Assembly: GCA_012515455.1 (NCBI GenBank)
Contig: JAAYYJ010000354.1
Span: 1-7,478 of the forward strand
DNA length: 7,478 bases
Direction: 5' to 3'
Origin: Oligosphaeraceae bacterium
Lineage (GTDB): Bacteria > Verrucomicrobiota > Lentisphaeria > Oligosphaerales > Oligosphaeraceae
Position numbers and translations under genes: made by a program. How positions within the stretch are numbered: position 1 is the first letter of the stretch; each line of letters begins with the position of its first letter. A model generated the notes under the pieces. That model saw only the letters and a list, made by a program, of their open reading frames with translations, did not search any database and was not told where the DNA came from. This document shows positions 1 to 5,958 of this stretch, one piece after another.

Positions 1-526
1 ATAAAATCAGCAGCCGGGTGCGATCACTGATGGCCGCCCCCAGATAGGCCGCAGTCAGTTCGAAATTGTCTGCCGCCGAAGTAGGCACCAGCACGCATTT
101 GGCGCCGGCCGCCCGTACCATCTGTACATGGCTGACCCAGTACGGAGTGGGAATGATGACTTCATCACCAGGACCGCAGAGCGCGCCGATCGCGGCCGCA
201 CAGGCGAACTTCCCGCCCGGGGAGACCACCACCTGGTCCAGGCCGGCGGATATGCCCCCGGCCGCGAATTTGTCACTGATGGCCGCCCGCAGTTCATAAA
301 TGCCGTCCGGGGCGGTGTAGGTGGTCCGGCCCTCGCGCAAAGCCCGGATGCAGGCCTCTTTGATAAAATCCGGCGTGTCGAAATCCGGTTCGCCGACTGA
401 CATCATGCAGACATCCTGCCCCTGGCGCTCCCAGGCCTCCGCCTGCTCCAGAATGGACAGCGTCTCGGAAATGGTCAAAGAACCGAGGGAGCCGCAGGTA
501 CGGCGCAGGTCAGCATCAGAAAGCAT
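1..526 (-). CDS. Pyridoxal-phosphate aminotransferase, class I (aspartate aminotransferase-like), N-terminal part, truncated by window edge
   Basis: The gene reads leftward from an ATG at 526-524, and 175 codons are visible before the window ends. The product resembles fold-type I aminotransferases of the bacterial AspB (subgroup Ib) type, which move an amino group between aspartate or a related amino acid and a 2-oxo acid in the cytoplasm using PLP. Visible family landmarks are GEPDFDTP at residues 45-52, a Tyr at 70 in TTYTAPDGIYELR (the usual Tyr70 position), GGK at 104-106 near the cofactor phosphate site, and PTPYWVS at 126-132. The PLP-binding lysine and the substrate-binding arginine near the C-terminus lie outside the window, so substrate cannot be judged. 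A GAGG lies about 10 bases upstream of the ATG. The N-terminus aligns well with Bacillus-type AspB, which supports this start. The gene is divergent from the ketosynthase unit, and I see no direct functional link. Confidence 0.93.
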   Translation of the reverse strand, partial: MLSDADLRRTCGSLGSLTISETLSILEQAEAWERQGQDVCMMSVGEPDFDTPDFIKEACIRALREGRTTYTAPDGIYELRAAISDKFAAGGISAGLDQVVVSPGGKFACAAAIGALCGPGDEVIIPTPYWVSHVQMVRAAGAKCVLVPTSAADNFELTAAYLGAAISDRTRLLIL

Positions 527-621
527 AAGGGGGGAGCCTCGCGGACAGCAGTGACAGAATACAGGCGGATTTATGGTTGAAAGATAAAAAATACCGGAAG
601 CGGGCTCAGGACCTGGCCAAT

Positions 622-650
622 AATGTACTGCATGAAGCATCATTTGCCAA
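622..650 (-). promoter_or_regulatory. Candidate sigma-70-type promoter for the aminotransferase gene
   Basis: Read on the minus strand, TTGGCA (650-645, five of six matches to the -35 consensus) is followed after 17 bases by TACATT (627-622, four of six matches to the -10 consensus). This places a transcription start near 615 and leaves a leader of about 90 bases before the ATG at 526. Spacing is ideal, but hexamer matches of this quality also occur by chance, so the call is tentative. Confidence 0.35.
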
Positions 651-679
651 ACAAAAGCAGGAAAAATAAGGCCTCCCCT

Positions 680-708
680 CTAGCATAATCTAAACCTTGA
701 TTTATATT
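680..708 (+). promoter_or_regulatory. Weak candidate promoter for the ketosynthase-ACP-thyX unit
   Basis: TATATT at 703-708 matches five of six bases of the -10 consensus and lies in the most AT-rich part of the divergent gap, about 45 bases before the ketosynthase ATG. The best -35 at normal spacing is CTAGCA at 680-685 (17-base spacer), which matches only three of six bases. The overlapping TATTAT at 705-710 and CATAAT at 684-689 are alternative -10 boxes with equally poor -35 partners. A promoter is expected here because the neighbouring gene is divergent, but the exact boxes are uncertain. Confidence 0.25.
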
Positions 709-751
709 ATCAGGCTACAAAATCTTTTTCGCAGGTTTATTGAGTGATGGC

Positions 752-1996
752 ATGAGCAAATCAGACAGAGAACGCATTGTTATTACCGGTGTCGGCTTGA
801 CCGCACCAAACGGCAACAACTTGGCTGAGTTCCGTTCCGGCCTCCTGCATGGTGTCTCCGGAATCAGCAAATATGAGACGCGGTATTTTGGTGAAACCCT
901 GGCCGGGCTGTGTCATTTTGATGCTCTGCAATACCAGAAGAAAAAGGATTTGCGGATCGGCACCCGGGCAGGGTCGATCGCCATTTACTGCGTGCGGGAA
1001 GCCCTGACTGACGCTGGCATCAGCGTCGATGCGCTGGACAAGCCGCGCACCGGTGTGTTTGTCGGCATCACCGAGCACGGCAACGTCGAGACTGAGAACG
1101 AAATTTACGAGCTGAGCAAATATAACTACCAGACCAAATTCTGGTCGCACCATCACAATCCCCGGACGGTCGCCAACAACCCGGCCGGCGAGGTGACCAT
1201 CAATCTGGGCATCTCCGGACCGCACTTCACCCTCGGGGCTGCATGCGCCGCCGGCAATCTCGGCTGTGTCACCGGAGCCCAGCAGCTGCTGCTGGGGGAG
1301 GTGGACCTGGCACTGGCCGGCGGAGTTTCGGAAAGCACCGGCACCTTCGGCATTTTCGCCGCCTTCAACAGCCAGAATGCACTGGCCCGGCATCCTGAGC
1401 CCAGCAAGGCCAGCCGGCCTTTCGACCTGAAACGCAACGGCATCGTGGTGTCCGAAGGCGGCGCGATCTTCGTAATGGAGCGCCTGGACCGGGCCCTGGC
1501 CCGCAAGGCCCGCATCTACGGCGAGCTCGCCGGCTGGTGTTACAATTCTGATGCCACGGACATGGTCCTGCCCAATCCAGTGCGGCAGGCTGAATGCATG
1601 CGCGAAGCTATCCGCCGGGCCGGTCTGCGCCCGGAGCAGATTCATCTGGTGAACACTCATGCCACCGGCACGCCAGCCGGCGACATCAAGGAATGCGATG
1701 CCCTGCGGGAGGTCTTCGGGGAGAACTGCCGGGATACATACTTCAACAACACCAAAAGCTTTATCGGACATTGCATGGGTGCGGCTGCCACCTTGGAACT
1801 GGCTGGAAATCTGCCCGCGTTCAGCGATCGGATCGTGCACCCGACCATCAACGTCGATGAACTCGACCCTGCCTGCGCCCTGCCTAATCTGGTGCTTAAC
1901 ACACCGCGTCAGGTCAGCAAGATGGATGCCATGCTGAACAATTCCTTCGGCATGCTGGGCATCAATTGCGTGACTGTGGTGACCAGGCTGTCGTAA
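752..1996 (+). CDS. Beta-ketoacyl-ACP synthase, FabF-like (KAS II family)
   Basis: This 414-residue, full-length cytoplasmic condensing enzyme would join an acyl thioester to malonyl-ACP with loss of CO2. The family triad is intact: Cys165 in GAACAAGNLG, His303 in VNTHATGTP and His340 in NTKSFIGH, with Lys335 before the last. The His and Lys numbers equal those of E. coli FabF (Cys163, His303, Lys335, His340). The C-terminal gatekeeper loop differs: FabF has NSFGFGGTN, whereas this protein has NSFGMLGIN at about residues 397-405. The segment SHHHNPRTVANNPAG (about 132-146) also departs from housekeeping FabF. I chose ATG 752 because MSKSDRERIVITGVG aligns with FabF starts. An in-frame TTG at 740 with AGG four bases upstream would add four residues. 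An ACP gene follows 58 bases downstream, so the two proteins probably act together. The family call is firm, but whether the role is housekeeping or specialised fatty acid/polyketide synthesis is open. Confidence 0.93.
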   Translation: MSKSDRERIVITGVGLTAPNGNNLAEFRSGLLHGVSGISKYETRYFGETLAGLCHFDALQYQKKKDLRIGTRAGSIAIYCVREALTDAGISVDALDKPRTGVFVGITEHGNVETENEIYELSKYNYQTKFWSHHHNPRTVANNPAGEVTINLGISGPHFTLGAACAAGNLGCVTGAQQLLLGEVDLALAGGVSESTGTFGIFAAFNSQNALARHPEPSKASRPFDLKRNGIVVSEGGAIFVMERLDRALARKARIYGELAGWCYNSDATDMVLPNPVRQAECMREAIRRAGLRPEQIHLVNTHATGTPAGDIKECDALREVFGENCRDTYFNNTKSFIGHCMGAAATLELAGNLPAFSDRIVHPTINVDELDPACALPNLVLNTPRQVSKMDAMLNNSFGMLGINCVTVVTRLS

Positions 1997-2054
1997 AAAA
2001 TCTTACTCCTTACATTATCCCGGATTAAATAACCCGCAACGGAGAAAAAAAGAA

Positions 2055-2300
2055 ATGACTCGTGCCGAAATTTCTCAAGCCATCATTGACATTGTGAACG
2101 AGATTGTCCCCGACGAGGATTGGTCGGCTCTGCAGCCGGAAGAAAATCTGCGGGGGAAACTGGAGTCCATGGATTTTCTGGATGTGGTGATGGAATTGCG
2201 CAAGCAGTACGGTGTGGAAGTCCCGGAAGCCGATTACGGTGCGCTCTCGACTCTGCAAAGCTGCGTTGATTATCTGGAGCCCCGGCTGGCCAGGAAATAA
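2055..2300 (+). CDS. Acyl carrier protein (phosphopantetheine-binding)
   Basis: This is an 81-residue acidic carrier protein of the usual ACP size. It would be modified by a phosphopantetheinyl transferase and carry growing acyl chains for the ketosynthase encoded just upstream. The attachment serine is most likely Ser38 in LRGKLESMDFLDVVMELRKQ, where ESMD replaces the common DSL(D/E) core. The helix II continuation and the following YGVEVPEADY segment fit PP-binding domains of non-housekeeping ACPs, which often read DSMDF here. GGAGA at 2041-2045 lies about 9 bases before the ATG and is a good ribosome binding site. The gene lies 58 bases after the ketosynthase and 33 bases before thyX on the same strand, with no terminator visible between. 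A housekeeping AcpP is less likely because the canonical DSLD motif is missing. The Asp-to-Glu change before the serine is conservative and probably still permits modification. Confidence 0.9.
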   Translation: MTRAEISQAIIDIVNEIVPDEDWSALQPEENLRGKLESMDFLDVVMELRKQYGVEVPEADYGALSTLQSCVDYLEPRLARK

Positions 2301-2333
2301 GCACCGCAGTGTGCTCTCTCCAGGAGGTTTTCA

Positions 2334-3026
2334 ATGGCAGAACTGGCTAGTGTCAATGTGCCGCCGGAACGGCATGTGATGGTCCTGGGCGGTCAGGGCT
2401 GGATAGGCCTGGTTGACCAAATGGGGTCCGAAATCACCGTGGCCAATGCCGCCCGGGTCTCGTTCGGAAAGTTCCGCCAGGAAATGAATGAGCGTGATGT
2501 GGTATTGGTCAAATATCTGCTGGAGAACCACCACAACACCCCGTTGGAGCATGTGGTCTTCACTTTCCTGGTGCATTGCCCGCTGTTCGTGCGTTCGCAG
2601 TGGCATCGGCACCGGACTTGGTCTTACAATGAAATCTCGCGCCGCTACACTCAGGAGGACCTGGAGTTCTATGTCCCCCCGGAAATCCGGCAGCAGTCCT
2701 CTGACAACCGTCAGGCCTCCATGCCCGCAGACGCTAGTTATGACCAGCGTCACTGCCGGGAGATCATCCGGCAACAGAATGCTGCCGCCCTGGCGGTGTT
2801 CGAGGAATTGTTGCGCCTGGGCGTCTGCCGGGAACAGGCCCGGGGGGTTCTGCCCCAAAACCTGATGACTACCTTCTGGGCCACGGTGGATTTGAGCAAC
2901 CTTCTGAAATTCATTGAATTGCGCGCCAGTGAGCACGCACAGTGGGAAATTCGGGAATACGCCGAGGCCATCAAGACCCTGATCAAGCCCAGTATCCCTA
3001 ACATCGCTTCTGTGGCTGGCTGGTAG
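2334..3026 (+). CDS. thyX: Flavin-dependent thymidylate synthase ThyX
   Basis: ThyX converts dUMP to dTMP using methylenetetrahydrofolate as carbon donor and FAD/NADPH for reduction, replacing the unrelated ThyA. The protein is 230 residues, a normal length for the homotetrameric family. The hallmark RHR-X7-S motif is present at residues 92-102 (RHRTWSYNEIS), continuing into SRRY. Other family blocks are HHNTPLEHVVFTF (66-78, flavin site), REQARGVLPQNLMTTFWAT (166-184, with the substrate-site arginine region) and RASEHAQWEIREYA (197-210). AGGAGG at 2322-2327, six bases before the ATG, is the strongest ribosome binding site in the window and fixes the start. The gene ends the ketosynthase-ACP unit and is followed by an intrinsic terminator. 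If no thyA exists elsewhere, this gene would be essential for growth without thymidine. The identification is secure. Confidence 0.97.
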   Translation: MAELASVNVPPERHVMVLGGQGWIGLVDQMGSEITVANAARVSFGKFRQEMNERDVVLVKYLLENHHNTPLEHVVFTFLVHCPLFVRSQWHRHRTWSYNEISRRYTQEDLEFYVPPEIRQQSSDNRQASMPADASYDQRHCREIIRQQNAAALAVFEELLRLGVCREQARGVLPQNLMTTFWATVDLSNLLKFIELRASEHAQWEIREYAEAIKTLIKPSIPNIASVAGW

Positions 3027-3083
3027 CGGCATTCGCTGCGGCCTCGCCCCCCCCAGGACAGAGCATTCGCCCCCACCCTTCGC

Positions 3084-3110
3084 GGCGTTCGGCAACGGAC
3101 GCCTTTTTTT
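3084..3110 (+). terminator. Intrinsic (rho-independent) terminator after thyX
   Basis: GGCGTTCG (3084-3091) pairs with CGGACGCC (3096-3103) to give an 8-bp GC-rich stem with one U-G wobble. It is closed by a GCAA (GNRA-type) tetraloop and followed directly by seven T residues (3104-3110). It lies 57 bases after the thyX stop and 55 bases before the MATE start, so it should end the ketosynthase-ACP-thyX transcript. It also argues against starting the MATE protein at the in-frame TTG at 3109, which would lie in the T-run. Confidence 0.9.
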
Positions 3111-3165
3111 GTGGCTGTTTCTGTCTGCCAGTGACAATGCTCGCCGGCAGGTGCTGAGGATTTTT

Positions 3166-4572
3166 ATGTTCAGAAAATTTCTGCATCGGCACTGGTCTGG
3201 TCCAGGCGGGATAGGCGCTCTGCTGCCCATTGCCATGCCGATGATCGTGTCCAACATTTTTGACACCGCGATGATGTTCGTGGACCGGCTCTATCTGTCT
3301 TATGTCGGCAAGGAGCATATCGCGGCCTGCATGAACGGCGGTCTGACTGCCTGGAGCTGCACCATCTTCTTTGTCGGAGTAATCTCGTATGTCTCTGCGA
3401 TGGTGGCGCGTAGCCATGGCGCCGGGCACCATAAGGAATGTCCGGTTATCGTTGGTCAGGGTTTGCGCCTGGCGCTGCTCGCTTATCCGGTGATTCTCTT
3501 GCTGGCCCTTCTGGCGGCACGGACTTTCGCCTGGGCCGGACACGATCTGCGGCAGCAGCAGCTGGAGACCACGTATTTCTGGTACAGCATCATTGGCGGC
3601 AGTCTGCTGGCGCTGCTGCGCACGCCCCTGGCGGCATTTTTTTCCGGTCTCGGCAAGACTCGCATCATCTTATGGGCCAGTATGATTGCGCTGCTGGTCA
3701 ATGTGGTTTTGAATTATCTGCTGATTTTCGGCAAATTCGGCTTCCCGCGCCTGGAGATTGCGGGTGCGGCCATCGGTACCCTGGCCTCCGGCCTGACCGT
3801 AGTAGTCATCCTCTTCTGCAGTTTTCTGGCCCATTGCCGGCGGCAGGGATTCAATTTTTCGGCCTCCTGGCGCTACAATGATGCCATCTGCAAGGCGCTG
3901 CTGAAATTCGGTTTCCCGAACGGCCTGGATGGTTTTCTGGGTACCACTGCGTTCAACGCGATGGTTACGGCCTTCCACGGCTTTGGTGCCGATGCCGCCG
4001 CCGCGGTGACCGTGGTGTTGAACTGGGATCTGCTGTCATTCTTCCCCTTGCTGGGCACTCAGATCGGCATTACTACCCTGGTCGGGCAGCGCCTGGGGGC
4101 GGGGGACCCGCAAGAAGCCGAGCGGGCCACCTTCTCCGGCCTGAAACTGAATCTGCTTTATACGCTGTTCCTGTCACTCTGTTTCGTCTTTTTGGCCCGA
4201 CCGCTGGTGGCAGTCTTCACGCCTGAGAATCAGGGCATTGATTATCAGGCCGTAGTGAGTCTCGCTGTGCCGATGCTGCGCTGGGCCGCAGTCTATCTGC
4301 TCCTGGACGGCTGTTATCTCGCCTTTGCCGGCGCCTTGCGCGGCGGCGGCGACACACTCTGGGCCATGCTGATCGGACTGGCTTTTCATTGGGTGCTGGC
4401 CGGGAATACCCTGCTGGCAATTTACTGGTTCGATTGCAGTGCCTTGGCCAGCTGGAGAGTCTGGGTCTGCTCGGTGATGTTCGGCTGGCCGGGAATCTAT
4501 CTGCGCTTCCGAACCGGAAAATGGAAACATATCAAGATTTTTGCCTTCGAACACCATAACTCTGCAGGATAA
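3166..4572 (+). CDS. MATE-family (multidrug and toxic compound extrusion) transporter
   Basis: This 468-residue polytopic inner-membrane protein has the length and about 12 hydrophobic segments expected of MATE antiporters, which export organic cations or other solutes using Na+ or H+ gradients. Family-typical blocks are PIAMPMIVSNIFDTAMMFVD (21-40), a first-half signature around NVVLNYLLIFGKFGFP (179-194) followed by IAGAAIGTLASG, the second-half PNGLDGFLG (251-259), and LGTQIGITTLVGQRLGAGD (296-314). The substrate cannot be predicted. I chose the ATG at 3166 because GAGGA (3156-3160) lies five bases upstream. A longer reading from TTG 3109 adds 19 residues that begin inside the thyX terminator and look unlike a MATE N-terminus. 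The stop codon is one base from the murC ATG, which suggests co-translation. No convincing promoter is visible in the 55 bases after the terminator. MurJ-like lipid II flippases share the MOP superfamily, but the motifs fit MATE better. Confidence 0.92.
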   Translation: MFRKFLHRHWSGPGGIGALLPIAMPMIVSNIFDTAMMFVDRLYLSYVGKEHIAACMNGGLTAWSCTIFFVGVISYVSAMVARSHGAGHHKECPVIVGQGLRLALLAYPVILLLALLAARTFAWAGHDLRQQQLETTYFWYSIIGGSLLALLRTPLAAFFSGLGKTRIILWASMIALLVNVVLNYLLIFGKFGFPRLEIAGAAIGTLASGLTVVVILFCSFLAHCRRQGFNFSASWRYNDAICKALLKFGFPNGLDGFLGTTAFNAMVTAFHGFGADAAAAVTVVLNWDLLSFFPLLGTQIGITTLVGQRLGAGDPQEAERATFSGLKLNLLYTLFLSLCFVFLARPLVAVFTPENQGIDYQAVVSLAVPMLRWAAVYLLLDGCYLAFAGALRGGGDTLWAMLIGLAFHWVLAGNTLLAIYWFDCSALASWRVWVCSVMFGWPGIYLRFRTGKWKHIKIFAFEHHNSAG

Positions 4573-4573
4573 A

Positions 4574-5929
4574 ATGTTTACGCTGCCTTGGAAACATTTG
4601 TATTTTGCCGGCTGCGGCGGGGTTGGCATGGCCGGTCTGGCGCATCTCTGCGCTGATGCCGGGGTACGGGTCAGCGGCAGTGATGCCGTCAATTCAAGCC
4701 TGCTCAGCAGTCTGCAACAGCGCGGCTGCCGGATGCAGGTCGGGCATGCCCGGGAATTGCCGCCGGGGGTGGACCTGCTGATCTATTCCGCGGCTGTGCC
4801 TGCGGACAATCCTGAACGTCAGGATGCCGTCCGGCGGGGCATTCCCAGCTGCTGCCGGGGGGCGTTCCTGGCTCGTCTGGCAGGATTCTACCGGCGGGTG
4901 GTGGCGGTGGCCGGTTCGCACGGCAAGACCACCACCACAGCCATGCTGGCGCATATTGCTCTCCAGGCTGGAATCAATCCAGGGTACCTGGTCGGCGGTG
5001 AGGTCTCCGGCTGGTTGCGTTCCGCCGGTGCCGGTGCCGGTGAACTGCTGATTACCGAGGTTGACGAGAGCGACGGCACCCAGGCTTTACTGGCGGCTAC
5101 TCATGCCGTAATTCTGAATATCGAGGATGATCATTGCTGGAGTCTGGGCGGAATTGAGGCCCTGGAGCAGTGTTTTGTGACCTTCGCCCGCCAGGCTGGC
5201 AAGGTCTTTGCCTGGCAGGAGGGAAATTCCCCCCGCCTGCTGGCCGAACTGCCGCAGACGCTGCTGCTGCCCCCCGGAGTGCATCCGCAACTGACTGATC
5301 TGCCCCTGCCGGGACTGCATAACCGCCGCAATGCCACGATGGCCCTGAGAGTGGCAGAGGAGCTGGGGATCACAACCCAGGAGGCAGTGACCGCCTTGCA
5401 GAATTTTCCCGGGGTTTCCCGCCGCCTCAGCGTCCGCTGGCAGAGTCCGTCCGGGGAGCGGGTACTGGTTGAGGACTATGCCCACCATCCCACCGAGCTG
5501 CGGGCGACTCTGGCGGCCTTGCAGGAACGCTGGCCGGGGCATCAACTCTGGATTATTTTTCAGCCGCATCGTTATGAGCGGGTTAAACGCTACGCTTGGG
5601 ATTTCGCCCAGATTCTCGGTGGTGTTCAGCGGGTCTGGCTGGTGGCTCCTTTTGCGGCCTGGAAAGACGACCGCCGGTTGGCTGATCCCGAGGATATTAC
5701 CCGGGCCATCAATCTTGCCAAACCTGGTTTGGCGCAATATATTTCCGCAGGTGTCCAGCAGATTCCCGGGCTGGTTCTGCCGGCTTTGGCGGAATCCCGG
5801 GGGAGGATACTGCTGGCTGTCATCGGCGCTGGCGATATCGGCAAAGCGGCGGGGATGTTTGCCGCGGCCTTGCAGGACTCCTGCGGGGCGGCTGAGGGCT
5901 GCAGGGATGCCTCATCCAGCCGGGGATAA
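4574..5929 (+). CDS. murC: UDP-N-acetylmuramate--L-alanine ligase (MurC), compact form
   Basis: MurC adds L-alanine to UDP-N-acetylmuramic acid with ATP in the cytoplasm, the first step of the peptidoglycan peptide stem. The 451 residues contain the N-terminal nucleotide-sugar domain with GCGGVGMAG (13-21), the ATP P-loop GSHGKTTTT (114-122), EVDESDGT (162-169), NIEDDH (182-187), HNRRN (249-253), DYAHHPTE (301-308) and FQPHRYER (329-336), in Mur ligase order. The middle domain is shorter than in E. coli MurC (491 residues). The stretch between KVFAWQEGN and the LPGLHNRRN block is about 40 residues reduced, and the late block that reads PIYAAxE in many MurC proteins reads PFAAWKDD here. ATG 4574 lies one base after the MATE stop, with AGGA (4566-4569) overlapping that gene's end. 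A TTG at 4541 would add 11 residues and lacks support. No other mur or fts gene is nearby. Mpl (tripeptide ligase) is less likely because the N-terminal motif fits MurC. Confidence 0.87.
   Translation: MFTLPWKHLYFAGCGGVGMAGLAHLCADAGVRVSGSDAVNSSLLSSLQQRGCRMQVGHARELPPGVDLLIYSAAVPADNPERQDAVRRGIPSCCRGAFLARLAGFYRRVVAVAGSHGKTTTTAMLAHIALQAGINPGYLVGGEVSGWLRSAGAGAGELLITEVDESDGTQALLAATHAVILNIEDDHCWSLGGIEALEQCFVTFARQAGKVFAWQEGNSPRLLAELPQTLLLPPGVHPQLTDLPLPGLHNRRNATMALRVAEELGITTQEAVTALQNFPGVSRRLSVRWQSPSGERVLVEDYAHHPTELRATLAALQERWPGHQLWIIFQPHRYERVKRYAWDFAQILGGVQRVWLVAPFAAWKDDRRLADPEDITRAINLAKPGLAQYISAGVQQIPGLVLPALAESRGRILLAVIGAGDIGKAAGMFAAALQDSCGAAEGCRDASSSRG
5024..5041 (+). repeat. Three tandem copies of the hexamer GCCGGT inside murC
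   Basis: Three perfect copies of GCCGGT lie end to end (5024-5029, 5030-5035, 5036-5041) and encode the Ala-Gly repeat in RSAGAGAGELL, just before the EVDESDGT motif. Loss or gain of a unit would keep the frame and change a surface loop by two residues. It is most likely incidental. Confidence 0.8.
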
Positions 5930-5958
5930 GGGTTTGGCCAACTACAGGAGTTGCATTG

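Noticed and set aside
24..288. A 16-base direct repeat (TCACTGATGGCCGCCC at 24-39 and 273-288) in the aminotransferase gene
   Set aside because: Both copies are in the same coding frame and encode Ala-Ala-Ile-Ser-Asp, in places where AspB homologues also carry similar short helical segments. It looks like coincidence of coding sequence, not a mobile-element or recombination site.
623..688. Small plus-strand reading frame of 21 codons starting at ATG 623
   Set aside because: It has no convincing ribosome binding site, no recognisable features, and lies across the predicted divergent promoters.
761..1840. Long open frame of about 359 codons antisense to the ketosynthase gene
   Set aside because: The plus-strand frame encodes a full ketosynthase with all catalytic motifs. 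The antisense product shows no recognisable domain, and long open antisense frames are expected in GC-rich genes.
3029..3070. Repeated octamer GCATTCGC (3029-3036 and 3063-3070) between thyX and its terminator
   Set aside because: Two copies of eight bases in a GC- and C-rich spacer are expected by chance, and no further copies or symmetry were seen.
3109..3165. TTG start at 3109 extending the MATE protein by 19 residues
   Set aside because: The codon sits in the T-run of the thyX terminator, has no ribosome binding site, and adds a non-MATE-like N-terminus. ATG 3166 has GAGGA at good spacing.
2331..3266. Antisense open frame of about 311 codons over thyX and the terminator
   Set aside because: It crosses a strong terminator and the whole of thyX, has no family motifs, and no good ribosome binding site was seen. 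It is a composition shadow.
4541..4573. TTG start at 4541 extending MurC by 11 residues inside the MATE gene
   Set aside because: No Shine-Dalgarno supports it. ATG 4574 has AGGA just upstream and gives a standard MurC N-terminus.
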